From Deinococcus soli (ex Cha et al. 2016) (lineage in GTDB: Bacteria; Deinococcota; Deinococci; Deinococcales; Deinococcaceae), in contig NZ_CP011389.1 of the NCBI RefSeq assembly GCF_001007995.1, positions 620,001 to 684,000 of the forward strand: DNA of 64,000 bases, read 5' to 3'. The notes under the pieces were generated by a model. The model had not been told where the DNA came from. It ran no database searches and saw nothing but the letters and a program-made list of their open reading frames with translations. The position numbers and the translations under genes were made by a program. Below are positions 26,623-35,450 of this stretch, in pieces. Position 1 is the stretch's first letter. Each line of letters opens with the position of its first letter.

Positions 26623-28755
26623 TCACGGGGCGGGGCGCGTCCCCTCCCGCCCCGGTGCGAGGCCCAGCCGCTCGAAGTACGCCCGGCGGGTCAGCACCGG
26701 GCCGCCGTCCCCGAGCCCCACCCGGCCCACGTTCCAGCGTTCGAACAGCACCCGCAGCGCCCCGCCCAGCAGCGCCGCGCCGAACCACGCGGGCGGCTCG
26801 CCGTTCCAGCGCAGCGTCTGCCCGTCCCAGGCGAGGTGCGGGCAGCCCTCGTCGTGCGCGGCCCAGAACATCCCGCCCGTGTCCCCCAGGCGCTGCGCGC
26901 GGACGGTCAGGGGCGGCTCACGGACCTCCGCGTCGAACTGCGGGGCACTCCAGACCTGCGCGTACAGGCCGTACAGGCCCTGCTGCACGGCGTGGGCCTG
27001 GGCGCGCACACGGGCCTCCTCGCGCCCGGTCAGGCTGCCGGGCGGGCGGTCCAGTTCCGCCCGCAGGGCCGCCAGCTGGGCCTCCAGCGGCGCCAGACGC
27101 TGCCGGGGCGTGGGCGGCGGCGGCGGGGGTGGCGGGTCGCCCTGCAATGTCGCCGCCGGGTCGAGGTACTCGCGGCTGCCCCAGCCGCTCACCTCGCGCA
27201 GCGCGGCGTCCTCGATCACCCACAGGCGCGTGGCGACCTCCCGCGCGAAGCGGCGGTCGTGCGTGACGATCACCACCGCCCCCCCGTACGCCTGCACCGC
27301 GCCCTCCAGCGCCAGCAGCGCCTCCACGTCCAGGTGGTTCGTGGGTTCGTCCAGCAGCAGCAGGTCCGCCCGCAGGCCACTCACGAGCGCCAGCCCCGCC
27401 CGCGCCCGCTCGCCACCCGACAGCACCTCCGGGGTTTTCGGCCAGTCCTCCGCCCCGAAGCCCGCACGGCCCAGCAGGGTGTTCGCCTGCCGCCCGAAGC
27501 GCCGCTCGAACTGCGCGTGCAGGCCCTCGCCCGGCGTCAGGCCGTGCCACGTCTGGTCCAGGCTGGCGACCGTCACGCCCGGCGCGACCCGCAGCGCAGG
27601 CGGCGACCCGGCCTCCCCGGTCAGCGGGTCCGGCGCGGGCGGGTCCGGGTGCAGTTCGCCGGACAGCAGGCGCATCAGCGTGGTCTTCCCCGTGCCGTTC
27701 GCGCCCATCAGCGCCACCCGGTCACCCTGCCGCAGCCGGAAGGCAGCCTCCGACAACACGGGCCGGTCCCCGTACGCCTTGTTCAGGTGCTCGCCCCACG
27801 CCACCAGCGGCGCGCGTGCCGTGCCCGCCAGCAGGCGCATGCGGATCTGCCGTTCCGGCAGCGGCGCCTCCGGCACGCTCTGCCGCTCCGCGCGGGTCTT
27901 CAGCGCCCGCGAGCGGCGACCCCAGCGGTCCAGCACCTCCACACTCCTCGAGAGCCGCTGCGCCTCGCGTTCGCCCAGCCGCGCCGCGCGGGCCTGCGTG
28001 CGCCGCTCCAGCTCCCGCTGTGCCGACGCCCGCGAGTACCCCCCGGGATACCCGGTCGCCGCGCCGTGCTCCAGCCACACGCTGCGCGTCGCCACCGCGT
28101 CCAGAAACTCCCGGTCATGACTGGTGAGCAGCACCCCACCCCGGAACGCCCGCAGCCAGCCCTCCAGCCACTCCCGCATGCGGATATCCAGGTGGTTCGT
28201 CGGTTCGTCCAACACGAGCAGGTCCGGTTCACGCGCCAGGGCCAGCGCCAGCGCCAGCCGCGTCCGCTCCCCCCCGGACAGCGTGCTCGCGTCCCGGTCC
28301 AGAAAGCGCGTCAGGTCCAGCATGCCCAGCACCCGCGCCACCCGCGACGGCCAGCGGAAGGCATCCACGTCCTCCAGGTGCGCGTGCAGCGCCGACCAGC
28401 GCGCCAGCACCTCCGGATCACCCAGGTCCGCCTCCAGCTCCAGCAGACTCACCTCCAGCGCCCGGTACGGATGAGCCGCGTCCACCAGCGACCGCACACT
28501 CCGCCCCGAAGGGTGCGCGTGATGCTGCTCCAGCACTGCCACCCGCAGGCCATCCGCGCGCCACACCTCACCTTCCTCCGGCACCCGCTCCCCGACCAGC
28601 ACCCGCAGCAGCGTCGTCTTCCCCGCCCCGTTCCGGCCCAGCAACGCCACCCGCTCACCCAGCGACACGCCCACACTCACACCGTCCAGCACCACCCGCT
28701 CGCCAAACAACACCGACACGTTCGACGCAGCAATCAGGGTGGACGGCACAGACAC
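26623..28755 (-). CDS. ABC-F family ATPase with extra C-terminal domain
   Basis: A soluble protein of about 710 residues with two ABC nucleotide-binding domains and no membrane helices. Domain 1 has Walker A GRNGAGKTT, signature LSGGERTR and LVLDEPTNHLD. Domain 2 has GANGTGKTT, LSGGERARAG and LLLDEPTNHLD. ABC-F proteins act on the ribosome, relieving stalls or protecting from antibiotics. After domain 2 there is a Pro-rich linker, a helical segment and about 110 residues (from REPPLTVRAQRLGDTGG) that I do not recognise. The GTG at 28755 has TAGCCT 7 nt upstream; a TTG at 28782 is an alternative start. Confidence 0.88.
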   Translation of the reverse strand: MSVPSTLIAASNVSVLFGERVVLDGVSVGVSLGERVALLGRNGAGKTTLLRVLVGERVPEEGEVWRADGLRVAVLEQHHAHPSGRSVRSLVDAAHPYRALEVSLLELEADLGDPEVLARWSALHAHLEDVDAFRWPSRVARVLGMLDLTRFLDRDASTLSGGERTRLALALALAREPDLLVLDEPTNHLDIRMREWLEGWLRAFRGGVLLTSHDREFLDAVATRSVWLEHGAATGYPGGYSRASAQRELERRTQARAARLGEREAQRLSRSVEVLDRWGRRSRALKTRAERQSVPEAPLPERQIRMRLLAGTARAPLVAWGEHLNKAYGDRPVLSEAAFRLRQGDRVALMGANGTGKTTLMRLLSGELHPDPPAPDPLTGEAGSPPALRVAPGVTVASLDQTWHGLTPGEGLHAQFERRFGRQANTLLGRAGFGAEDWPKTPEVLSGGERARAGLALVSGLRADLLLLDEPTNHLDVEALLALEGAVQAYGGAVVIVTHDRRFAREVATRLWVIEDAALREVSGWGSREYLDPAATLQGDPPPPPPPPTPRQRLAPLEAQLAALRAELDRPPGSLTGREEARVRAQAHAVQQGLYGLYAQVWSAPQFDAEVREPPLTVRAQRLGDTGGMFWAAHDEGCPHLAWDGQTLRWNGEPPAWFGAALLGGALRVLFERWNVGRVGLGDGGPVLTRRAYFERLGLAPGREGTRPAP

Positions 28756-28839
28756 GCCCGCAAGGCTAACAGAAGGGTCCAAACAGGAAATGCGCCGAAG
28801 GGCTCAGTGCAGAACAGGAAGGCGGCTGACCTGCGGACG

Positions 28840-28944
28840 ACCCCTCCGGCCCTGCGGGCCACTTCCCCCCAGAGGGGAGGCTGGGACGGCCTGCATGTCT
28901 TGGCTCCCCTCAAGGGGAGCTGGCCGCGAAGCGGCCTGAGGGGT
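28840..28944. repeat. Long nested inverted repeat
   Basis: The outer arms ACCCCTCCGGCC (28840) and GGCCTGAGGGGT (end 28944) are complementary apart from small interruptions. Inside are GGCCCTGCGGGCC, CCCC-AGAG-GGG and CTCCCCTCAAGGGGAG hairpins. It is a typical mobile-type intergenic palindrome and probably occurs elsewhere in the genome. It lies between the divergent ABC-F and trhO genes. Confidence 0.7.
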
Positions 28945-29040
28945 TCACCCGCACCGTCTACACCTGCCTGACCATTCCGACTATGCCCCGTGTGGTCGCA
29001 GCTCTAAGTTCACAGCCACCCGTCCGCTATCCTGTGTCGA

Positions 29041-29973
29041 ATGTCGGTCGTGCCTCACCCTGCCCCTGAAATGCCTTCTTCCGCGCCGTTCGTGGTGGCG
29101 GCGCTGTATCAGTTCCGGGCGGTGGCGGACCCAGCGGGTCTGCGGGAGCGGCTGCTGGCGCTCGGTGAGGCGCGAGGGTTGTGTGGGACGCTGATCGTGG
29201 CGTCCGAGGGAATCAACGGGACGGTCGCGGGGAGCCGGGCGGGGATCGACGCGCTGCACGCGGCGCTGCTCGCCGAGGGCTTCGCGGGGCTGGAGTACAA
29301 GGAGTCCGGCGCGTCGGCGCAGCCTTTTAAGCGGTTCAAGGTGCGTCTGAAGCGGGAGATCGTGACGCTGGGCGTGCCGGTCGCGCCGGAGCGGGAGGTC
29401 GGGCAGTACGTAGAGGCGGGCGACTGGAACGCGCTGATTGAGTCGGAGGACGTGGTCGTGATCGACACGCGCAACCGGTATGAGGTGAAGGCGGGGACGT
29501 TCCGGGGCGCGGTGGATCCGGGGATCGAGTCGTTCCGGGAGTTCCCCGCGTGGCTGGACGAGCATGCCGAAGAACTGCGGGGGAAGCGCGTGGCGATGTT
29601 CTGCACGGGCGGGATCCGCTGCGAGAAGAGCACCAGTCTGCTGCGGCAGCGTGGGTATCAGGACGTGTTTCACCTGCGGGGCGGGATCCTGCAGTACTTG
29701 GAGGACGTGCCGCAGGAGCAGAGCCGCTGGGACGGCGAGTGTTTCGTGTTCGACGGGCGCGTGACGGTCGGGCATGGCCTGCGCGAGGGCGCGGCGGTGA
29801 TGTGCCATTCGTGCGGCTGGCCGCTGGGTGAGGCCGAGCGGGCTCACGCGCTGTTCGAGGAGGGCGTGAGTTGCGAGCACTGCCACGCGCGGACCACACC
29901 GGAGCAGAAGGCGGCGTTCCGGGAGCGGCAACGGCATTTCGACCGGCAGGTGCAGGAGGGGTGCGGGGCGTGA
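29041..29973 (+). CDS. trhO: tRNA uridine(34) hydroxylase TrhO (rhodanese)
   Basis: A 310-residue enzyme that makes 5-hydroxyuridine at position 34 of certain tRNAs using oxygen. An N-terminal ferredoxin-like domain (GTLIVASEGINGTVAGS) is followed by a rhodanese domain whose active-site Cys lies in MFCTGGIRCEKS, then GYQDVFHLRGGILQYLE. A C-terminal Cys cluster, CHSCGWPLG and CEHCHAR, follows. All are diagnostic of the YceA/TrhO family. TATCCT lies 7 nt before the ATG, implying a leaderless transcript. Confidence 0.93.
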   Translation: MSVVPHPAPEMPSSAPFVVAALYQFRAVADPAGLRERLLALGEARGLCGTLIVASEGINGTVAGSRAGIDALHAALLAEGFAGLEYKESGASAQPFKRFKVRLKREIVTLGVPVAPEREVGQYVEAGDWNALIESEDVVVIDTRNRYEVKAGTFRGAVDPGIESFREFPAWLDEHAEELRGKRVAMFCTGGIRCEKSTSLLRQRGYQDVFHLRGGILQYLEDVPQEQSRWDGECFVFDGRVTVGHGLREGAAVMCHSCGWPLGEAERAHALFEEGVSCEHCHARTTPEQKAAFRERQRHFDRQVQEGCGA

Positions 29974-29983
29974 CGGTCGCGTG

Positions 29984-30119
29984 AGGCGGAGTCCGTCTCT
30001 TTCGTTGACAACCCGGAACACCGCCGGGTTGCCAACTCCACGCCCGGACTCCGCTCTGCTCCTTCTCGCATCCGCTCGGATTGAACGGTTCTGGCGAACC
30101 ATTCAATCGGAGCCCATAT
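29984..30119 (+). repeat. 136-bp intergenic repeat, copy B
   Basis: Same length and order of blocks as copy A. Left end CGGAGTCCGT, right end CGGAGCCCATAT. Hairpin 1 is CAACCCGG with CCGGGTTG (8 bp, 7-nt loop); hairpin 2 is ATTGAACGGTT with AACCATTCAAT. The right terminus supplies the GGAG and the first two bases of the ATG of the DUF305 gene. Confidence 0.9.
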
Positions 30120-30699
30120 GAGGCGGCGCGGCGCCCTGGTCGTCCTGGCGGGCCTGGGGGTGGGCGGCGCGCTGCTGCTGGCCCAGCCCCGACCGGCCAC
30201 GCCCGCGCCCGGCAGTGCGGAGGTGCGCTTCGTGCAGGACATGCGCGTCCATCACGATCAGGCGGTCACGATGAGCGTCCTCGTGCTGAAGGTCGCGGCA
30301 GACCGCTCGGTGCGTTCGCTGGCGCTGGATATTCAGCTGGGTCAGGAGGAGCAGAACCGGCAGATGGAGGCGTGGCTGCGCCGCTGGAACGCCCCGGACG
30401 GCGCCGCGCCCGACGCGATGCACGCCAGCATGATGGGCATGGCCACGCGGGAGGACCTCCTGTCCCTGAAGACCCTGCCCGCCCGGGAGGCCGAAACGCA
30501 GTACCTGCGCCTGATGCGCCGCCACCACCAGGGCGCGCTGCTCATGGCCCGGCCCCTCACGGGCAGCCGTCAGCCGCTCGTCGCTGGCCTCGCCCGGCAG
30601 GTCACTGCCACGCAGTCCGGTGAGATCCGCACCCTGGACAGCCTCCTGAAGGCACGCGGCGCGCCGCCCCTGCCCGCGCCGCACGGCATGCGGCACTGA
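30118..30699 (+). CDS. DUF305 family secreted/membrane-anchored protein
   Basis: A 193-residue protein. The N-terminal hydrophobic segment (ALVVLAGLGVGGALLLA) is an uncleaved anchor or signal. The DUF305 blocks follow: FVQDMRVHHDQAVTMS, then DIQLGQEEQNRQMEAWLRRW and MRRHHQGALLMA. The paired Met/His-rich helices suggest metal binding as in ferritin-like four-helix folds, but the function is not known. The start codon is formed partly by the right end of the intergenic repeat, and the Shine-Dalgarno GGAG is inside the repeat. Confidence 0.85.
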   Translation: MRRRGALVVLAGLGVGGALLLAQPRPATPAPGSAEVRFVQDMRVHHDQAVTMSVLVLKVAADRSVRSLALDIQLGQEEQNRQMEAWLRRWNAPDGAAPDAMHASMMGMATREDLLSLKTLPAREAETQYLRLMRRHHQGALLMARPLTGSRQPLVAGLARQVTATQSGEIRTLDSLLKARGAPPLPAPHGMRH

Positions 30700-30711
30700 G
30701 GGGGTCCTGGG

Positions 30712-31746
30712 TCAGTTTCCTTCCACTTCCGCCGGGATGGGGGCGGGGAAGATCAGGGCGCTGAGGGCCAGACCACCCAGGGCGGTCATGACGGCCACGC
30801 CGAGCCACAGTTCGAGGCTGAGGCTGGTCTGCCCCCGCCACACGGCGTCCCCGAGGTACGGCACCCAGACGCTGAGCGGCAGGAGGAACGCGAAGGCGCG
30901 CAGGTGCCAGGGCCGGGTGGGGCTGGGGCGCAGGAGGGCGTGCCACACGTCGATCAGGAGACCCGTGGCGACGGCCAGCAGCGGAACGCGGATGTTGCCG
31001 GGGAGGACCATGAGGGTCATGCCGAGGTTCGTGACGCCGTACATGACGGCGACTGAGCCGAACGGGAGGGTGAAGCGGCGCAGGAGCAACAGGGGCGGCG
31101 CGGCCATGACGACGGCGGTCAGGAGGATGGCACTCAGCTCTCCGCGCGTCTGCACGTAGCCGAGGCCCTGCGGAACGGTCAGGAGGCCCCACAGGTACAT
31201 GTGCATGAACGCGGTCATGGCGAGCAGGCTGGTGGCACTCAGCGTGGCGACCCAGCGGACGGCGGGGCGCGCGGCGCGGGGTTCGGGGCTGCGCCACGCG
31301 GCGTTCAGGGGGGACGCGCCGATCAGCATCGCGCCGAGGAACAGCAGGAGGTGCGTGGGGGACAGCAGCGCCTCGATGCCGACCTCGATGCCCAGCACGG
31401 TGTGCCACGTCAGGTCGCCGACGCCGCCCAGCGCGAAGATCGGCACGCCCAGCGCGGCGAGGTGGTACCCGTCCGGGAAGGCGCTCAGGCCGCGCCGCCC
31501 CTCGCGCCAGCCGCGCGAGGCGAGAAACAGGCACCACCCGGCGACCGCCAGGAAGCCGCTGTAGAACGCGGCGTGCCAGGGCGTGAAGAACGTCTCCAGC
31601 GTCTCGCCGAACTGGTTGTGCGCCCAGCCGTCCGTGAACACGCCCGCGATCAGCCACCATGCCAGGGCGATGGTGACGAGGTTCTGGCGGGTGGTGGCCC
31701 GACCCGCGCGGGTAGCCGGGGCGAGCGTGGTGGACGCCGTGGTCAT
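30712..31746 (-). CDS. Polytopic membrane protein of unknown function
   Basis: A 344-residue integral membrane protein with about nine hydrophobic helices (for example LVTIALAWWLIAGVF, AFYSGFLAVAGWCLF, HLLLFLGAMLIG, AVVMAAPPLLLL). Polar residues conserved-looking within the helices include HNQFGETLETFFTPWHA near the N-terminus and WHTVLGIEVGIEALLSPTH, so bound metal or haem ligands are possible. I cannot name the family. TACACT lies 6 nt before the ATG. It is convergent with the DUF305 gene, with only 12 bp between the stops. Confidence 0.75.
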   Translation of the reverse strand: MTTASTTLAPATRAGRATTRQNLVTIALAWWLIAGVFTDGWAHNQFGETLETFFTPWHAAFYSGFLAVAGWCLFLASRGWREGRRGLSAFPDGYHLAALGVPIFALGGVGDLTWHTVLGIEVGIEALLSPTHLLLFLGAMLIGASPLNAAWRSPEPRAARPAVRWVATLSATSLLAMTAFMHMYLWGLLTVPQGLGYVQTRGELSAILLTAVVMAAPPLLLLRRFTLPFGSVAVMYGVTNLGMTLMVLPGNIRVPLLAVATGLLIDVWHALLRPSPTRPWHLRAFAFLLPLSVWVPYLGDAVWRGQTSLSLELWLGVAVMTALGGLALSALIFPAPIPAEVEGN

Positions 31747-31773
31747 GACGGCAGTGTACCGGGGCGGGGTGTT

Positions 31774-31908
31774 ATACGGGTTCCGTTTGTTTCATTGATA
31801 GATCGGCACACCACCGATCTGCCCACTCCACGTCCGAAATCCGTTTCTCTCCTCCTCGCTTCGCCCGGATTGAACAGTCTTTGCAGCCCATTTGACCGGA
31901 GTCCGTAT
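31774..31908 (+). repeat. 135-bp intergenic repeat, copy C
   Basis: Left end ATACGGGTTCCG and right end CGGAGTCCGTAT are inverted repeats matching at 10 of 12 positions. Hairpin 1 is AGATCGG with CCGATCT (7-nt loop). Hairpin 2 is more degenerate than in A and B. The right end abuts and shares one base with the stop codon of the next minus-strand gene. Confidence 0.9.
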
Positions 31909-32273
31909 TACTCGCGCGCCTCGCTGATGTCGATGATGCCGGTGAAGTCCTTGTACTCCAGCACGAGTTCGTACGTGCCGTTGCGGCCCTTGCCCAGGGC
32001 GTTCAGCGCCCATTTGCCCTTGGGGCACACCTGACCGGCCACCTGCGTGCCGCCCGGGTCGAGCAGGCGCACGGTGACGTTGCCCCTGCGGACGTCGCAC
32101 AGGCCGCGCACGCCGACCGTCTGGTTTTCCTCGAAGGCGTTGAAGCCGTAGCGGCTCTCCCCGGTGGCGTTCAGCATGTAGGTGGGTGTCAGGGTGACAT
32201 AGCCGAACCTCAGGCCGAACGTGAAGTACATCAGCGTCAGGACCAGGGCTAGGGCAGCAATGAGCAACCGCAT
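31908..32273 (-). CDS. Small exported or anchored beta protein (121 aa)
   Basis: A 121-residue protein with an N-terminal signal or anchor (MRLLIAALALVLTLMYFTFG). The exported part has two Cys (GLCDVRRG and GQVCPKG) that may form a disulfide, and beta-rich sequence such as NVTVRLLDPGGTQVAGQ and TYELVLEYKDFTG. This resembles small immunoglobulin-like or C2-like modules, but I do not recognise a family. TAGACT lies 7 nt before the ATG, which fixes the start. Confidence 0.75.
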   Translation of the reverse strand: MRLLIAALALVLTLMYFTFGLRFGYVTLTPTYMLNATGESRYGFNAFEENQTVGVRGLCDVRRGNVTVRLLDPGGTQVAGQVCPKGKWALNALGKGRNGTYELVLEYKDFTGIIDISEARE

Positions 32274-32330
32274 TCCGCCGAGTCTACCCTGAAGTGCGCG
32301 GGGCGTGCGCCACACACCCGACCGGACGGG

Positions 32331-33797
32331 TCAAGGACGGCCGTCCTGCCACGCGCGGCCCAGGCGGGCGGCGCCACCGCGCAGCTGTTCGGGGTTCAGG
32401 TGCGCGTAGCCCAGCAGGACTGCCGGGGCGTGGGGGCCCTGCGCGAGCGGCGCGACGGGGCTGAGGGCCACGCCCTGCCGGGCCGCGCCGTTCAGGGCGT
32501 GCAGTTCGGTCCAGCCGGGTGGGAGTGGCAGGTAGAGGTGCAGGCCGCCGGGTGCCGGGTGGGGCGTCCAGCCGGGCAGGTGTTCGGCGAGGGCCTGCAC
32601 GAGCACGTCGCGGCGGTGCGTGAGGGCGGCGCGGGCGCGGCGCAGGTGGCGGCTGTACGCGCCGCTGCCGAGCACGTCCGCGAGGGCCAGGGCGTCCAGG
32701 CGGCCCGGGACGCGGTCGGTGAGGGGGCGGGTGGCGGCCAGGACGCGCACGACGTCGGGCGGGGCGGCCAGGAAGCCGCTGCGGGTGACGGGCGCGAGGC
32801 TCTTGCTGAACGAGCCGAGCAGGATCACGCGGTCGGGCGCGACGCCCTGCAGGACGGCGGGTGGGCGGGCGGCGTGGTACAGGTCGGCGGCGTAGTCGTC
32901 TTCCAGGATGAACGCGCCGCTGTGGCGCGCCCAGGTGATCAGCGCCTGCCGCCGCGCGGCGGGCAGGGCGGCGCCCGTGGGGTACTGGCAGCCGGGCGTG
33001 ACGTACAGCAGCGTGGCCTGTGCGGGCAGGAGGTCCGGCTGGACGCCCCGGTCGTCCACCGCGACCGGCTGCACCTGCGCGCCGGTCGCGGCCAGCGCGG
33101 CGCGCGCGCCGGGATAGGTGGGGTCCTCCACGGCGGCCACACGTCCAGTTTCGAGGAAGACGCGCGCCAGGGCGTCCAGCGCACCCTGCGTGCCGCCGGT
33201 CAGGAGGATCATGTCGGGCGTGACCTGCGCGCCGCGTTCGGCGTTCAGGTGCGCCGCCAGCGCGCGGCGGGTCTCCAGGGGGCCCAGGGGATCGTCGGGC
33301 TGTCCGGCGCGCAGGGCCTGCGCGGCGCGGCGGGCCAGGGCCTGTGTCCACGCGGCCTCCGGATACAGGTCCGGGACGGGCTGCCCGACGCGGAAGTCCA
33401 CGAGGTACTCGCCACCCGCGTCCTCGATCTGTCCGGCCAGGGCGCGCTGGGCCCAGGCGCTCAGGGGCAGCGTCGTGGTCGCGGGTGGAAGCGGCGCGTG
33501 GGCGGGGACGCTGACGCGGGTGCCGCTGCGGCCCTGCGCCTGCACGTACCCCTCCAGTTCCAGCTGCGCCAGGGCGTCCACCAGGGTGTTGCGCGCCACG
33601 CCCAGGTGATCGGCGAGGCGGCGGTGCCCGGGCAGTCGGGTGCCTTCGGGCAGCAGGCCACGCGTGATCGCGCCGCGCAGCGTGCGGGTGACCTGCGCGT
33701 GGCGGGTCTCGCCGGGCTGCGCGGGCGGGAGGGTCAGGGCGTCCAGCCAGCCGGGCGCTGAGTGGTCCGGGCTCAGCGGACTTCCCGTTCCAGCCAC
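32331..33797 (-). CDS. MocR-type regulator (GntR HTH + aminotransferase domain)
   Basis: A 488-residue fusion. Residues about 20-90 are a GntR winged helix ([45 protein letters not shown]). The rest is a fold-type I PLP domain: [35 protein letters not shown], the Schiff-base lysine in [17 protein letters not shown], and [18 protein letters not shown]. Such proteins are transcription factors sensing PLP or amino compounds (PdxR, GabR type). The GTG at 33797 is the only credible start; it overlaps the upstream gene by 25 bp. No PLP or GABA genes are adjacent, so the target is unknown. Confidence 0.88.
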   Translation of the reverse strand: MAGTGSPLSPDHSAPGWLDALTLPPAQPGETRHAQVTRTLRGAITRGLLPEGTRLPGHRRLADHLGVARNTLVDALAQLELEGYVQAQGRSGTRVSVPAHAPLPPATTTLPLSAWAQRALAGQIEDAGGEYLVDFRVGQPVPDLYPEAAWTQALARRAAQALRAGQPDDPLGPLETRRALAAHLNAERGAQVTPDMILLTGGTQGALDALARVFLETGRVAAVEDPTYPGARAALAATGAQVQPVAVDDRGVQPDLLPAQATLLYVTPGCQYPTGAALPAARRQALITWARHSGAFILEDDYAADLYHAARPPAVLQGVAPDRVILLGSFSKSLAPVTRSGFLAAPPDVVRVLAATRPLTDRVPGRLDALALADVLGSGAYSRHLRRARAALTHRRDVLVQALAEHLPGWTPHPAPGGLHLYLPLPPGWTELHALNGAARQGVALSPVAPLAQGPHAPAVLLGYAHLNPEQLRGGAARLGRAWQDGRP

Positions 33798-34078
33798 GCG
33801 CGCTGCCCGCCCTCGGCCTCCAGGGCCTGCCCGGCGGTGTCCAGGAAGCGGTCGCGGGCCGCCTGCGCCTGCTCGGGGGTGAGGCCGTGCGCGGCGGGGT
33901 CCCGGAGCAGCTCGCGCAGCAGAGGGAATACGGGCACGGCCGCGTGCAGGGTGCCGTTCACGGTCACGTCGGCGGGCCACTTCAGCAGCCAGTCCAGCGC
34001 GTACGGGGCGGGTTCCAGCACGCACCCGCCGGGGTACGGGATGCGGCCGGGGGTGGGGAAGGTCACGGCGTCGGTCAT
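33773..34078 (-). CDS. Hypothetical protein (101 aa)
   Basis: A 101-residue protein starting [18 protein letters not shown]. It is Pro-rich at the N-terminus and then helical ([33 protein letters not shown]). No signal peptide or known motif. The 3' end overlaps the start of the MocR gene by 25 bp, so the two are cotranscribed. A CATGCT-GGGGGC-ATG arrangement at the start matches the TATGCT-GGGGGC-ATG before the gene at 42760. Confidence 0.65.
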   Translation of the reverse strand: MTDAVTFPTPGRIPYPGGCVLEPAPYALDWLLKWPADVTVNGTLHAAVPVFPLLRELLRDPAAHGLTPEQAQAARDRFLDTAGQALEAEGGQRAWLEREVR

Positions 34079-34157
34079 GCCCCCAGCATGCGCCGCGAGG
34101 GGCGGCGTGAACAGGAGGCGCGGCAACGATCCCGGCGCCCGGCTCGTACGGTGAGGT

Positions 34158-34328
34158 ATGTCTCTCGGTCCTCTGGAACTCCTGATGCTGCTGCTGGCCA
34201 CCCTTGTTATCGCCCTGCTGGTGGCCCTGCCGCTGATGTGGCTGATGCGCGGTTCCCGGAAACGCGCTGAGCTTCAGCGGCAGGTGGATGACCTGCGCGA
34301 CCGCCTGGAGCACCTCGAACGGCCCTGA
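34158..34328 (+). CDS. Small membrane protein with coiled-coil tail (56 aa)
   Basis: A 56-residue protein. Residues 6-30 form one transmembrane helix ([19 protein letters not shown]), followed by a basic stop-transfer RGSRKR and a heptad-like tail ([19 protein letters not shown]). This layout is shared by many small envelope or stress membrane proteins, but no family is assigned. TACGGT lies 5 nt before the ATG, consistent with a leaderless mRNA. It is divergent from the MocR pair. Confidence 0.7.
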   Translation: MSLGPLELLMLLLATLVIALLVALPLMWLMRGSRKRAELQRQVDDLRDRLEHLERP

Positions 34329-34339
34329 AGGCACTGGGA

Positions 34340-34375
34340 GCGGCGGGCCTCTCCCCTGTCGGAGTGACCCGCCGC
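34340..34375. terminator. Stem-loop after the leu operon
   Basis: GCGGCGGG pairs with CCCGCCGC around a 20-nt loop between two convergent gene ends. No clear T-run, so moderate support. Confidence 0.45.
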
Positions 34376-34391
34376 CCCTCGTGCCGGGTGT

Positions 34392-35450
34392 TTACCCGAC
34401 GGCGGGTGAGGTTTCCAGCGCGCTGAGGACGGCGCGGGTGAAGGTCTGCGTGTCGGCCTTACCGCCCAGGTCGCGGGTGGGGTGTTCGCGCAGGGCCAGG
34501 GCGACGGCGCGGTCGATCTGGTTGGCGCCCTCGGGGCGTTTGAGGCCGTGACGCAGAAGCATTCCGGCGCTCATGATCGCGGCGGCGGGGTTCGCGACGC
34601 CCTTCCCGGCGATGTCGGGGGCGCTGCCGTGGATGGGTTCGAACAGGCCCGCGCCGTCGCCCAGGCTGGCGCTGGGCATCAGGCCGAGGCTTCCGGGGAT
34701 CACGGCGGCCAGGTCGCTGAGGATGTCGCCGAAGAGGTTCTCTGTGACGATCACGTCGTAGCGGCTGGGGTCGGACACGATCAGCATGGCGACACTATCC
34801 ACGTACTCGTGGTTCAGGTGGATCCCGCGGTACTCGCGGTCGCGCAGGGCGGTGACGTCGCGGCGCCACAGTTCGCTGACCTCCAGCACGTTGGCCTTGT
34901 CCACGCTGGTCACGCGGCCCTTGCGCTGCTCGGCAGCCCAGAAGGCCACGCGGGCCACGCGCTCGACCTCGGGGGTGGTGTAGCGCATGGTGTTGTACGC
35001 CGTGTCCCCGTCAATCTTGCGGTCCCCGTCGAAGTACACGCCGCCCAGGAGTTCGCGCACGATCAGGATGTCCACGCCGCGCGCCAGTTCCGCCTTCAGC
35101 GGCGAGAGGTACTCCAGGCCGGGCTGGACGCGCACAGGCCGCAGGTTCGCGTAGCACCCGAGTGCCTTGCGCAGCGCGAGCAGGCCGCTCTCGGGCCGCA
35201 GGTGCCGGGGCAGGAGGTTCCAGGCGCTGTCCTGCGCGCCGCCCACCGTGCCCAGCAGGACCGCATCGGCGTCTTTCAGGGCGTCGCGGGTGACCTGCGG
35301 GAACGGATCGCCGTGCGTGTCATAGGCGATCCCACCGATCAGATGTTCCTCGATGGTGACGTCGGGCGCGACCTCGCGCAGGACGGCGACGGCGGCGGCG
35401 GTAACTTCCGGGCCGATCCCGTCGCCGGGCAGGGTGACGATCTTAGGCAT
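34392..35450 (-). CDS. leuB: 3-isopropylmalate dehydrogenase LeuB
   Basis: A 352-residue enzyme that oxidatively decarboxylates 3-isopropylmalate to 2-oxoisocaproate with NAD+, the third step of leucine synthesis. It starts [20 protein letters not shown], contains [11 protein letters not shown] and [13 protein letters not shown] (LeuB-type REL loop), and ends with the isocitrate/isopropylmalate signature [25 protein letters not shown]. The start has AGGAGG upstream and overlaps the leuD stop by 8 bp. It is the last gene of the leu operon. Confidence 0.95.
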   Translation of the reverse strand: MPKIVTLPGDGIGPEVTAAAVAVLREVAPDVTIEEHLIGGIAYDTHGDPFPQVTRDALKDADAVLLGTVGGAQDSAWNLLPRHLRPESGLLALRKALGCYANLRPVRVQPGLEYLSPLKAELARGVDILIVRELLGGVYFDGDRKIDGDTAYNTMRYTTPEVERVARVAFWAAEQRKGRVTSVDKANVLEVSELWRRDVTALRDREYRGIHLNHEYVDSVAMLIVSDPSRYDVIVTENLFGDILSDLAAVIPGSLGLMPSASLGDGAGLFEPIHGSAPDIAGKGVANPAAAIMSAGMLLRHGLKRPEGANQIDRAVALALREHPTRDLGGKADTQTFTRAVLSALETSPAVG

